DNA of 19,607 nucleotides from Flammeovirgaceae bacterium UBA4659 (GTDB lineage: Bacteria; Bacteroidota; Bacteroidia; Cytophagales; Cyclobacteriaceae): NCBI GenBank assembly GCA_002405445.1, contig DHLV01000120.1, positions 6,434 through 26,040 on the forward strand, in the 5' to 3' direction. Below, one piece after another: positions 1 to 7,647 of this stretch. A program made the position numbers and the translations under genes. How positions within the stretch are numbered: the stretch's first letter is position 1; every line of letters begins with the position of its first letter. The notes below the pieces were generated by a model. That model was not told the origin of the DNA and did no database searches. It was given only the letters and a program-made list of their open reading frames with translations.

Positions 1-568
1 GCCGCAAGGCACTTGTGCTGATGGAAGCGGTGACTGTCTCTATTTCAGGGGTGCTGCCATACGGGTGTAGTTCTCCAAAAATGTTGCGTTTCAGATACTT
101 GGATGCCAGATAGCTTGTTTTTTCGTTGTTGACCTTCAGATTTTCAATGAAAATATCCTTCATCAAATCCAGTTCGTCCTGCGGGAAAGTGGGCCCTTGG
201 AGCAAAGCCGCGAACACGGGCAGAACTTGGTCGAGCTTGTTGTTGAGTGAATAGATCGAGATTGAACTAAAATCCGGCCCGGCAGCTACCTCCAGTTGAG
301 CGCCATACATGTCCAGGATTTCTGCAATTTGGCCCGCAGAAAATTCCGCTGCACCTTTTTCGAGCATCGACACGGTGAAGTGCGCCAAACCGGGCGTTGA
401 CTCATACCATTTGCCGGCCTTCATAATGACCTCAATCTTACAAACCTGTTGCTGAACTCCTCTGAGCCAAACGAGTGAGCAGCCGTTAGTGAGTTGAAAA
501 ATCTCAGGCTGGGGTAGTGAGAATGAAAATTCCCTGGCAAAGGGTGGCGGCACAGAACGATCAAGCAT
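1..568 (-). CDS. M16 family peptidase-like protein, probably non-catalytic (partial, N-terminal part)
   Basis: The first 189 codons of an M16 (pitrilysin/insulinase-like) protein are visible; the rest runs off the left edge. It starts at ATG 568-566, only 7 bases after the porV stop, so it is probably the last visible gene of the porV operon. The N-terminal M16 fold is recognisable from the 'NGCSLVWLRG...GKWYESTPGLAHF' type opening and the 'FAALLQGPTFPQDELDLMKD' type helix. The family normally has the zinc motif HxxEH in 'GLAHFxEHM'. Here the corresponding residues are HFTVS, so the catalytic Glu and the second His are replaced. It has no obvious signal peptide. Bacteroidota often encode M16 proteins in active/inactive pairs, so I infer this is the non-catalytic partner. 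Family assignment is fairly sure; the function is not. Confidence 0.8.
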   Translation of the reverse strand, partial: MLDRSVPPPFAREFSFSLPQPEIFQLTNGCSLVWLRGVQQQVCKIEVIMKAGKWYESTPGLAHFTVSMLEKGAAEFSAGQIAEILDMYGAQLEVAAGPDFSSISIYSLNNKLDQVLPVFAALLQGPTFPQDELDLMKDIFIENLKVNNEKTSYLASKYLKRNIFGELHPYGSTPEIETVTASISTSALR

Positions 569-575
569 AGACCTT

Positions 576-1736
576 TTAGTCGGTTACCGAATCGTCTTCT
601 TTGGCTTTGATAGGCAATACATAAAACAGCGAGAACCGCATTGTCTCGGCCAGCGCACTCTCGCGCCCATTGGTTGGCACCATATAGGCCACATCAAACC
701 CAAACTCATTTAACTTCGCGCCAATTCCGATTGTCAGGTATTTACGATTCCCCTTATCCTGTGCCTCGAAAAAATAACCAAGCCTGCCGGCAAATGAGTT
801 GTTGTACCAATACTCTACTCCTGCAGAAACGGTGACTTCGCGTAGCTCTTCAGAAAAGCCACCACGCGCATCTCCGAAAGAACCGAGTATCCCGCTGAGC
901 AAAGACTTTTGGCTGCCTCCGGGCGGACTAGGCACCATCAGTTTATTAAAATCCAATGCGAACGTGATGCTATTCAGCGCGTCTAACTCTGTTTTATAGG
1001 CACCACCAATGCGCAGGTTGGTGGGAATAAAGTTTGCAGAGGTAGAATTGGTGTACGTCATTTTTGCGCCAATATTGCTGATGAAAGCACCCCAAGAGAG
1101 GGTGGCATTTTTACTCTCGAGTTGCTTGGTGTAAAACACTCCCACGTCTACAGCAACGGATTGACCGGGTTGTGCATCTACACCTCCATTTTGCAGAGAT
1201 CCGGTAAGGTTCGAATGAATGTAACGCAATGATCCGCCAATGCTGAAATGCTCGGTTAACAAGCGCGAATACGTAACATCAAATGCGAACTCGCGTGGAT
1301 TGAAACGACCCAGTGGATTATTTTGACCGTCACGGAAATCGATCTGGCCCAGGTCAAAGTACTTCAAAGAGGCCCCAACTGTTGATTCACGATTAACTTT
1401 ATAAAAACCGGACAGGTATAATATCTTCATGTCGTTGATAATCTTACCAAGCCACGGAGTGTAGGAAAATGAGGCTCCTGTGCCTTTGTCGATAAAGGCC
1501 AGTTTTGCAGCATTCCAGTAAGCTGAGTTGGCATCGGCAGAGGTGGCTACCCCTACGTCACCCATACCGCCAGCGCGGGAATCAGGTGTGATAGACAAGA
1601 ATGGAACGGCTGTGGTAATATTGCGATTCAATGTGTCTTGTCCAATTACAAAACCGGGATTAGTGTTTTGCGTGAGCGCGGAAAGCCAAGAGATGCAAAG
1701 CCAAACTGTAGCAACTATGGGGCGAAAATTCTTCAT
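576..1736 (-). CDS. porV: Type IX secretion system outer-membrane protein PorV (LptO)
   Basis: PorV is an outer-membrane beta-barrel of the T9SS. It binds substrates leaving the translocon and delivers them to the PorU sortase. I start it at ATG 1736, giving 386 residues; the reading frame could extend only to a TTG two codons upstream. A signal peptide fills about residues 1-24 (KNFRP, then a hydrophobic core ending in ALTQ). The mature protein opens with the family's typical 'AVPFLSITPDSRAGGMGDVG' and 'SAYWNAAKLAF' segments and continues as alternating amphipathic strands such as 'GVEYWYNNSFAGRLGYFFE' to a barrel-like end. It lies 26 bases after porU, the usual porU-porV order in this phylum. 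Confidence is high from the conserved N-terminal block and the neighbour. Confidence 0.95.
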   Translation of the reverse strand: MKNFRPIVATVWLCISWLSALTQNTNPGFVIGQDTLNRNITTAVPFLSITPDSRAGGMGDVGVATSADANSAYWNAAKLAFIDKGTGASFSYTPWLGKIINDMKILYLSGFYKVNRESTVGASLKYFDLGQIDFRDGQNNPLGRFNPREFAFDVTYSRLLTEHFSIGGSLRYIHSNLTGSLQNGGVDAQPGQSVAVDVGVFYTKQLESKNATLSWGAFISNIGAKMTYTNSTSANFIPTNLRIGGAYKTELDALNSITFALDFNKLMVPSPPGGSQKSLLSGILGSFGDARGGFSEELREVTVSAGVEYWYNNSFAGRLGYFFEAQDKGNRKYLTIGIGAKLNEFGFDVAYMVPTNGRESALAETMRFSLFYVLPIKAKEDDSVTD

Positions 1737-1762
1737 CGTCAAAGTTCTGGGCTTAAAGGTAA

Positions 1763-4700
1763 TTAATTCGTTAAAATAATCTTGGCAGATTTGTCGTTAT
1801 TTGAACCATCTTGTTCAGAACGAACAAATAGCCTCACCACGTACATTCCCTGCCCTAATTTTCTGCCATCTGGCGCCACTGCATTCCATGGGGGCAGGCT
1901 TACCTGATATTGGCTTTCGGGCACGGAGTATGCTTCTTCAAATACTACTTCACCGCCAAGGTTGTAGACAATGGCGCGGACGCTGAGATCTTCTCCCGGT
2001 CGGTTGTGGGTGAACCAAAAACGGGTGGCGTCCTCCACCGGATTGGGGTAGTTGGCGAGTTCATTGATTACCAACTGACTCCCTTCACTGACCACAAACT
2101 GCAATGTGGCAACCGCAGTATTGTTGTGGGTATCAGACGCAGACAGCGAGATGGTATGAAGCCCTTTTTTCAACGTATCGATCGGAAAAACAACTGTGCC
2201 TTTTTTAAAGTTATCTCTGGCTGCACGGTAATAATCGTTTGCTGCAAACGTATACTTTTCGTCAAGGGTAATAGTCAGATTCTTTTCAGGGTTGAGGTTT
2301 GAGGTGTTGATACCGTTCTCATCGCTCATCAAGGCTACCAATTGCGTGTTGGGCGCCACCAGCCCGCTAGGGACAAACGTGGTATCTCCCATAAACAATT
2401 TGATATCCGGAGGTGTGTTGTCAGCAGGCGGTGTGCCTTCCTGGCCGCCCACAAGAACGTTGTTGGCAAATCCAAGTGCCTCTACACCGTTGGAGGTAAA
2501 AGCATGCGCGCTCAACTTTCCGGCAGCGGCAACGGCAGGTATGTTCTGAGGCATTACAAAGTTCATTTGAAATGAACCATTTGTGACGGTGGCTGTTCCA
2601 TTAAACAACACGTTGTTTCTTTGCGTGTAGCTAAAGGGCGGATTCTCGTTTCCTTTCGTCACCAAAGTAGAGGGTCGATCGAAAAACGTCAGGTTGACAG
2701 TGCCTGAAAACCCGGTAGCAGTATTTGCTCCGCTTTTGATTTGCCCCTTCACCGTGATGTTTGATAAGCCTTTGAGGGTAGTAGAGCCGGAAGCGGTTTT
2801 TACTTCGTCTATCGCTACCTGCAAGTCTCCCAAATAAATTTGAAGTGACGGATCGCCCAACAATGAAAAATTTCGGTTGGCGACACCGCTCATGCTGCTG
2901 TTTTTTGTGTCGCGGAAGATGGCACCCAAATTGCGGAAACGGCTTTCGGACTTAGTGAAGAAAGACTGGTAGAATGCACGGTTGAGTGTGAAGTTGGTGC
3001 TTGAGTTCACGGGCCTCGCGGTAGTCACGAGGCCAATGCCACCGCCCTTGGCTTGGAGTAAGATTCTTTCACCTCCGGAGATGATGAAGGGGTCATCGTT
3101 GCGCCCAAATTCGCAGGTTGCAGTGACAAATAGTGGGAGTGCAGGCGAATTTTTCCAACTCATGATGATCTGATCGGTCAGTGTTCTTTCATCCATCCAC
3201 AGGCGCTCGTTACCATGGCCGGTGTAATTTACGATCCCGTACCCCTTTCGCACAGCTAAATCAATCGCCTTTGCGCACTCCGGGCTCGCCCCACCTGTAT
3301 TAAGTTGAACCTGGTTAAAATCATCCAGGAATAGCTTTCGAGTATCTACTTCCGGATTACTCGCCTCAATCGAGTTGGCAAGTTGATCGGCCTGGCTTTG
3401 ATGAATGTTGAAATCGCCATCATCGGCTACAAAAAGGAAACTCTTACGCCACGCACCAGACGCGCGACTTTCTGTGTCATACGCGATGAGTTTGTCCACT
3501 ACAACGCGCGCCTCTTCTTTTGTTTTTACAGGTAAGCGGCCGATGCCAATATCCATGGTGGAATTTTGTACGGGGTTTTCAAGCCATTCACCTTCGCTGT
3601 CATCCAATAGTGCATAAAAGTCGTCTGAAGAGTAGGTTTCCAGTGGGCTCAACGAGTTGACCGACTCATAGATGGGTACAAAGTTGGTGTTGTTGACAAC
3701 GCGTGTTTTGTAATCGTACGATCCACGGCCTACCAACAAAACGTTTTGCAAGTTGGAGCCCGGCTTTCGGTACAACGCGCGAATAAAGTCGCGCAGGGCA
3801 GTCAAATCTTGTTTACCTCCGGAATATTCGTTGTAGATCGCTTCGGTATTTGCAACCAGCGTGGCTATTCCATTGCGCGCGCTTCGGTGCGAACCCAATC
3901 GGTTTGCTTCTGATTCAAAGTTTGGATGGGATATGATCAAGAGTTGAGGTGGGCTGGATGCACGGAGATTTTGGTTCTTCACCTTCCCCTCAAAAGTGGG
4001 CACTGCACCTTTGGCATTGTTGAAGACCACAAAACGCTTCAGATTTTGGGTGTTGACAGAGAAGCTCGATTGCGCACCTACGTTTTGTGTCTGTTGCAGT
4101 TTTGCATTGTAGGGGTCGGTGATGTCCCAAATCACACTGGTGGCCGCGGTGTTGTTGACGATGAAACTTGAAATAGGGTTGCCTGTGCTACCCGAGGAAA
4201 GGAAAAAGGTTACATCGCCATATTGAGCCAGTGTGCGCTTGAATGAAAAAAGAAAAAAATCCAGGTAACCTACTGATAAACCGATTCCGCCTTTGGCAAA
4301 CTGGTATTTGACGTTCTGGGTGGTGCGACCGGACGCCTGAACATTTGTGCTGTTGATCTGCAAAGTATCTCCCACCTTTCTGCCTTTGATGGCGTAAGTT
4401 GAGTTTGGAACGGCAGCAACAGGTTGATTGAGTACTTCAAAGTTGTTGAAAAAAACTTTGAATGAACAATCGGTAATCGACTGCGCCATTACATGACTGG
4501 CAAAGCGGATGGGTGTGTTGGGCATGATGCCGTTGATATTGAATTGGATCGTTGCTTCAAGTATGTTGTCAAATTGCTCACCAAACCAATCGCGGCCCGA
4601 TTTTAACAAGTTGAACTTTTCGTTTTCATAGAAGGCGAAATCGTCAAACTCTTGCACGGTGGGAAAACTTCCTGCCAGATTTTCTGATAACCCCAGTCGT

Positions 4701-5164
4701 TTGCCGGGTGCATCTGCAATGGTGAGGAAATAGAAGCTTTTATCGGTAAACAAATTGTTTTGGTAGTGAAACATTTGCTTTTGCAGGTTGAACCACAGCC
4801 GATCAGGCCCTTGGCCATAAAACAACAGGAAATCTTGTCGGTCGAACCGGCCATCGCCCTCACCGGCAACAAAAATGGCCAGTTCGGTGAGGTCTTGCAT
4901 GCGAGGTGCGCTGTTGCCTTGCGGCAGCATGCCCGCTGCGCCTGCATACACACGAATGTTACGCGGATCGATTTGATCGGGGTTTATGCCTGCGTTGCGC
5001 AGCCAACTGTAATCGATGCGAAAGATTCCGTCATTGGTTCCCGCGCATTTGTACCAATCGCCTTGCGACAAAACAGAGTTGCCTTGCGCCAGCACTGCGA
5101 GGGCGCTACACCAAAGGGCGATTCCGATTATAATTTTTCTAGTGCTCAAGACCGTTGAACTCAC
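1763..5164 (-). CDS. porU: Type IX secretion system sortase / C-terminal-signal peptidase PorU
   Basis: PorU is a gingipain-like C25 cysteine protease on the cell surface. It cleaves the C-terminal signal of T9SS cargo and helps attach it to the surface. The frame is open up to 5266, but the upstream part overlaps pssA. I prefer GTG 5164-5162, which overlaps the pssA stop as GTGA and gives 1133 residues; TTG 5149 is an alternative. A hydrophobic signal (IIIGIALWCSALAVLAQ) follows. The catalytic pair is visible as His650 in 'NYTGHGNERLW' and Cys684 in 'VTATCEFGRND', 34 residues apart as expected. The last roughly 95 residues ('ANYPNP' to 'KIILTN') resemble a T9SS C-terminal domain, which PorU is known to retain. 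The size is normal for the family. It is probably translationally coupled to pssA and cotranscribed with porV. Confidence 0.95.
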   Translation of the reverse strand: MSSTVLSTRKIIIGIALWCSALAVLAQGNSVLSQGDWYKCAGTNDGIFRIDYSWLRNAGINPDQIDPRNIRVYAGAAGMLPQGNSAPRMQDLTELAIFVAGEGDGRFDRQDFLLFYGQGPDRLWFNLQKQMFHYQNNLFTDKSFYFLTIADAPGKRLGLSENLAGSFPTVQEFDDFAFYENEKFNLLKSGRDWFGEQFDNILEATIQFNINGIMPNTPIRFASHVMAQSITDCSFKVFFNNFEVLNQPVAAVPNSTYAIKGRKVGDTLQINSTNVQASGRTTQNVKYQFAKGGIGLSVGYLDFFLFSFKRTLAQYGDVTFFLSSGSTGNPISSFIVNNTAATSVIWDITDPYNAKLQQTQNVGAQSSFSVNTQNLKRFVVFNNAKGAVPTFEGKVKNQNLRASSPPQLLIISHPNFESEANRLGSHRSARNGIATLVANTEAIYNEYSGGKQDLTALRDFIRALYRKPGSNLQNVLLVGRGSYDYKTRVVNNTNFVPIYESVNSLSPLETYSSDDFYALLDDSEGEWLENPVQNSTMDIGIGRLPVKTKEEARVVVDKLIAYDTESRASGAWRKSFLFVADDGDFNIHQSQADQLANSIEASNPEVDTRKLFLDDFNQVQLNTGGASPECAKAIDLAVRKGYGIVNYTGHGNERLWMDERTLTDQIIMSWKNSPALPLFVTATCEFGRNDDPFIISGGERILLQAKGGGIGLVTTARPVNSSTNFTLNRAFYQSFFTKSESRFRNLGAIFRDTKNSSMSGVANRNFSLLGDPSLQIYLGDLQVAIDEVKTASGSTTLKGLSNITVKGQIKSGANTATGFSGTVNLTFFDRPSTLVTKGNENPPFSYTQRNNVLFNGTATVTNGSFQMNFVMPQNIPAVAAAGKLSAHAFTSNGVEALGFANNVLVGGQEGTPPADNTPPDIKLFMGDTTFVPSGLVAPNTQLVALMSDENGINTSNLNPEKNLTITLDEKYTFAANDYYRAARDNFKKGTVVFPIDTLKKGLHTISLSASDTHNNTAVATLQFVVSEGSQLVINELANYPNPVEDATRFWFTHNRPGEDLSVRAIVYNLGGEVVFEEAYSVPESQYQVSLPPWNAVAPDGRKLGQGMYVVRLFVRSEQDGSNNDKSAKIILTN

Positions 5165-5841
5165 ATTTTCATTTTCAACGCACCACCTACCAACGAAGCC
5201 GCCACGTACATTAGTATGATCAAAGGAAGAGCGGCCAGCTGAAATGCGATCAATAACAATACGCAAGCCAACAAAAAGGTAAACCGTAACCGGTTATCTT
5301 CCCACCTGTAACTTTTGAATTTGAAAGCAAAAAACCTGAAATGCGACACCATCAGCAGAGAAAAGATAATGGTGATCAGCACCAGCACCATTTCATGACG
5401 AACCCAACTGCCCGGGGCAAACACCAATGGGAGTGACGTGATGAACAGTGTGTTGGAGGGTGTGTTGAGCCCTTTGAATGAGTCGCTTTGTGTTTCGTCT
5501 ACATTAAATATTGCCAGCCGCAGGGAAGCGAAGGCAGCTATCATAAAGGCAACGTACGGTACCCAAGTTCCGGAGGCCACCGGTTGTATCATTTTGTACA
5601 TCACCATGGCAGGCAGCACCCCAAAACTGATCACATCGGCCAGCGAGTCCAGTTCTTTGCCGATGGGTGAATTTACTTTTAACCAGCGTGCCGCAAAGCC
5701 ATCAAAAAAATCGAACACGGCTGCAGCCCACACAAAATATGCCGCAGGGGTAGTCCAATTTTCGAGGCATGCCACAATGCCAAAACAACCGCAAACAAGA
5801 TTGCAACAGGTTAAGAAATTCGGAATGCTTTTGCGTATCAT
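5161..5841 (-). CDS. pssA: CDP-diacylglycerol-serine O-phosphatidyltransferase
   Basis: This inner-membrane enzyme makes phosphatidylserine from CDP-diacylglycerol and L-serine, the precursor of phosphatidylethanolamine. The CDP-alcohol phosphatidyltransferase signature is complete: D44, D47-G48, A51-R52, G61, D65 and D69 in the D-x2-DG-x2-AR-x8-G-x3-D-x3-D pattern. Several hydrophobic helices follow, as usual for this polytopic family. I start at ATG 5841 (226 residues, 'MIRKSIPNFLTCCNLVCG'), which matches the family's usual opening. The frame extends to 5862, but the 5841 ATG overlaps the upstream gene's stop as ATGA, which favours coupling. Its own stop overlaps porU. Placement between an MBL hydrolase and porU suggests one envelope-related transcript, though a functional link between PS synthesis and T9SS is only inferred. 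Confidence 0.95.
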   Translation of the reverse strand: MIRKSIPNFLTCCNLVCGCFGIVACLENWTTPAAYFVWAAAVFDFFDGFAARWLKVNSPIGKELDSLADVISFGVLPAMVMYKMIQPVASGTWVPYVAFMIAAFASLRLAIFNVDETQSDSFKGLNTPSNTLFITSLPLVFAPGSWVRHEMVLVLITIIFSLLMVSHFRFFAFKFKSYRWEDNRLRFTFLLACVLLLIAFQLAALPLIILMYVAASLVGGALKMKM

Positions 5842-6491
5842 GCGCGCTGGGTGAGTGCACAAAAAGGGTTGTAGATTTTTTCATCCCGTACCGTGGTAGG
5901 ATCTCCGTGTCCGGGGTAGATGGTTACATCTTCTGGCAGCACAAATATTTTTTTCTGGATGCTGCCGATCAGGGTTTCAAAGTCGCCTCCCGGCAAATCG
6001 GTGCGACCAACACTGCGCTGAAAAAGCACATCGCCAGAGAGCAGACTTTTCGATTCGGCATGGTAAAATCCAATGTGCCCCGGTGAGTGCCCGGGTAAAA
6101 ACAGCACTGAAAACACGGTGTTGCCAAACATCACGCGATCGCCCTATGCCAAATAACCGTCTGGTAAAACTTCTGTATACCCAAAAAAGCCATAGTTGGA
6201 AGCGTATGATTTTACTGCCCGCAACACGGGGTCTTCTTTGGCGTGCGTCAAAAAAGGCACACTGTAGTTGCTTTTTACAAAATGGTTGCCCAACACATGG
6301 TCTACGTGGCAATGGGTGTTAAGTAAATACTTGATTTTGATATCTTCAGTTTTAACAAAAGATGCCAGGGCTTCATTTTCCGATTGCTCGCAGCAGCCCG
6401 GGTCGATCACCACGCCTTCGCGCGTTTCGTCCCATGCTAAATATGTGTTTTCTGCCAATGGGTTGAACTCAAAGATTTTTATTTGAAGCAT
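5838..6491 (-). pseudogene. MBL-fold hydrolase (glyoxalase II-like) interrupted by an in-frame TAG
   Basis: This is a metallo-beta-lactamase-fold hydrolase like the small glyoxalase II/YcbL group, about 217 codons. The first half begins at ATG 6491 ('MLQIKIFEFNPLAENTYL') and carries the metal motif H60-x-H62-x-D64-H65 in 'NTHCHVDH'. Codon 116 (6146-6144) is TAG. Past it the same frame continues without a shift: GDRVMFGN, then 'PGHSPGHIGFYH' (His ligand), 'LLSGDVLF' (bridging Asp) and 'YPGHGD' (last His), ending at TGA 5838. The lesion is therefore a single nonsense codon, and neither half carries all ligands. The downstream half could restart at GTG 6134 or ATG 6131, but would lack HxHxDH. 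TAG is an ordinary stop elsewhere here (7634-7636), so recoding is unlikely. A sequencing error cannot be excluded. Confidence 0.85.
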
Positions 6492-6527
6492 GGAACAAAG
6501 GTACGGCATAATTGGTCAAGCCCGAAA
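6491..6527 (-). promoter_or_regulatory. Candidate promoter for the MBL-pssA-porU-porV operon, probably leaderless
   Basis: On the minus strand TACCTTTG (6503-6496) matches the Bacteroidota -7 element TAnnTTTG exactly. A weak -33 match, TTTC, lies 20 bases upstream (6527-6524). The -7 box is followed by only four bases before ATG 6491, so transcription should begin at or next to the start codon. This excludes the longer frame that starts at 6509. Confidence 0.5.
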
Positions 6528-6538
6528 TCGGAGATTGC

Positions 6539-6571
6539 TTTGGATACATAATTTGAAACTAAATTGCGCCC
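6539..6571 (+). promoter_or_regulatory. Candidate promoter for the FAD oxidoreductase gene, probably leaderless
   Basis: TTTG (6539-6542), a 17-base spacer, then TAAATTGC (6560-6567), an imperfect TAnnTTTG. The next four bases lead to ATC 6572, the same 12-base distance from box start to start codon as in the divergent MBL promoter. Confidence 0.4.
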
Positions 6572-7636
6572 ATCAATACAGACGTTGATTATATCGTAGT
6601 AGGGCAGGGGCTGGCAGGGTCTGCACTGGCGTTGCATTTGGTTTGGCGCGGCAAGCGCATCATGGTGTATGATGTACCAGGCGAAAACCGCAGCTCGATG
6701 GTTGCTGCCGGTATGTTCAATCCATTTGCAAGCAAAAGCCTGATTAAGACTTGGCTGGCATCAGACGTGTTCGCTTACCTTCATCAATTCTATCCGAAGG
6801 CAGAGGAGGCACTCAAGGCAAAGTTTTTTTTTCAGCAGTTGATCTACCGGCCGTTTATGACCATTCACGAGCAAAACTCATGGATTGCACAAACTGCCGA
6901 TGAGGATGTTCAGGCGTTTGTTGAGGCCACTCACACTAAGCCCGCCTACGCCCATCAAGTATATGATCCGCTGGGTGGCATTGTGGTAAAGAAAGGGGGG
7001 TATTTGCTCACCGGCTCTTTCTTAGACGCGGTGCGGCAGTGGCTAATAGCAAGCCATTCATTTTGTGCCGAGCATTTTGACGTAATGCATTTGACAGACA
7101 ATGAAGCCGATGTGAATTACCGCGGCATTCGTGCCGGCAAAGTCATTTTTTGCACGGGCGTGCCGCTGCACGATCCCATGCGTTGGTTACCGGTAATCAA
7201 ATTAAAAGGCGAAACGTTGACCGTTGGACTGCAAGATCCGCCCGAACTTATTTATAACCGCGGTGTTTATGCTGTAGCCACCCAGACGCCAGGGGCGTTT
7301 AAAGTGGGTTCTACGTACCAACTGAAAAACATCGTGAATGGCATTTCGCTGGGCGGACAGCAGGAATTGGAAATGAAATTTCGGCAACTCTTCAGATCGG
7401 GCTACACCATTTTGGGTCAAGATTGGGGCTTGCGCCCTACCACGGTAGATCGTAAGCCGGTGTTGGGTTTTTGGCCCGGCAAAGAAAACCGAATAATTTT
7501 CAATGGGTTGGGCACCAAGGGAGTAAGTTTAGCTCCTTATTTTGCATTGGTTTTGGCCGACTGGTTGACCAACAGCCGGGAAATGATGCCTGAAACAAAT
7601 ATTAACCGATTTAAAGCGTTATATTCGAAAGTTTAG
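6572..7636 (+). CDS. DAO-type FAD-dependent oxidoreductase with a non-canonical or lost start codon
   Basis: This is a member of the D-amino-acid-oxidase/glycine-oxidase-like family. The N-terminal FAD-binding Rossmann motif reads V-D-Y-I-V-V-G-Q-G-L-A-G-S-A, so G-x-G-x-x-G is intact, and an acidic strand end follows in 'RIMVYD'. The C-terminal block 'LRPTTVDRKPVLGF' and 'FNGLGTKGVSLAPYFA' is the usual second FAD-contact region of this family. No ATG or GTG is available in frame upstream of the motif. The first TTG (6632) would remove the nucleotide-binding motif. The in-frame stop is at 6560-6562, so initiation must be at ATT 6563 or, more likely, ATC 6572, where a typical protein would read M-N-T-D-V-D-Y. 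Substrate is unknown. The gene ends 11 bases before the next gene. It may be intact with a rare start, mutated, or affected by a sequence error. Confidence 0.8.
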   Translation: MNTDVDYIVVGQGLAGSALALHLVWRGKRIMVYDVPGENRSSMVAAGMFNPFASKSLIKTWLASDVFAYLHQFYPKAEEALKAKFFFQQLIYRPFMTIHEQNSWIAQTADEDVQAFVEATHTKPAYAHQVYDPLGGIVVKKGGYLLTGSFLDAVRQWLIASHSFCAEHFDVMHLTDNEADVNYRGIRAGKVIFCTGVPLHDPMRWLPVIKLKGETLTVGLQDPPELIYNRGVYAVATQTPGAFKVGSTYQLKNIVNGISLGGQQELEMKFRQLFRSGYTILGQDWGLRPTTVDRKPVLGFWPGKENRIIFNGLGTKGVSLAPYFALVLADWLTNSREMMPETNINRFKALYSKV

Positions 7637-7647
7637 ATAGCACGGTA

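Noticed and set aside
4603..4953. 116-codon minus-strand frame inside porU
   Set aside because: Cys/Lys-rich out-of-frame shadow of porU with no recognisable domain.
5165..5266. N-terminal extension of PorU up to 5266
   Set aside because: It lies inside pssA in another frame and delays the signal peptide by over 30 residues; the GTGA overlap start at 5164 is more likely.
5769..6086. 105-codon plus-strand frame
   Set aside because: It lies antisense to pssA and the MBL gene, whose conserved motifs are certain; the translation shows no family features.
6144..6146. TAG recoded as pyrrolysine or another amino acid
   Set aside because: The adjacent FAD gene ends at TAG normally, no pyl genes are visible, and MBL enzymes do not use pyrrolysine here.
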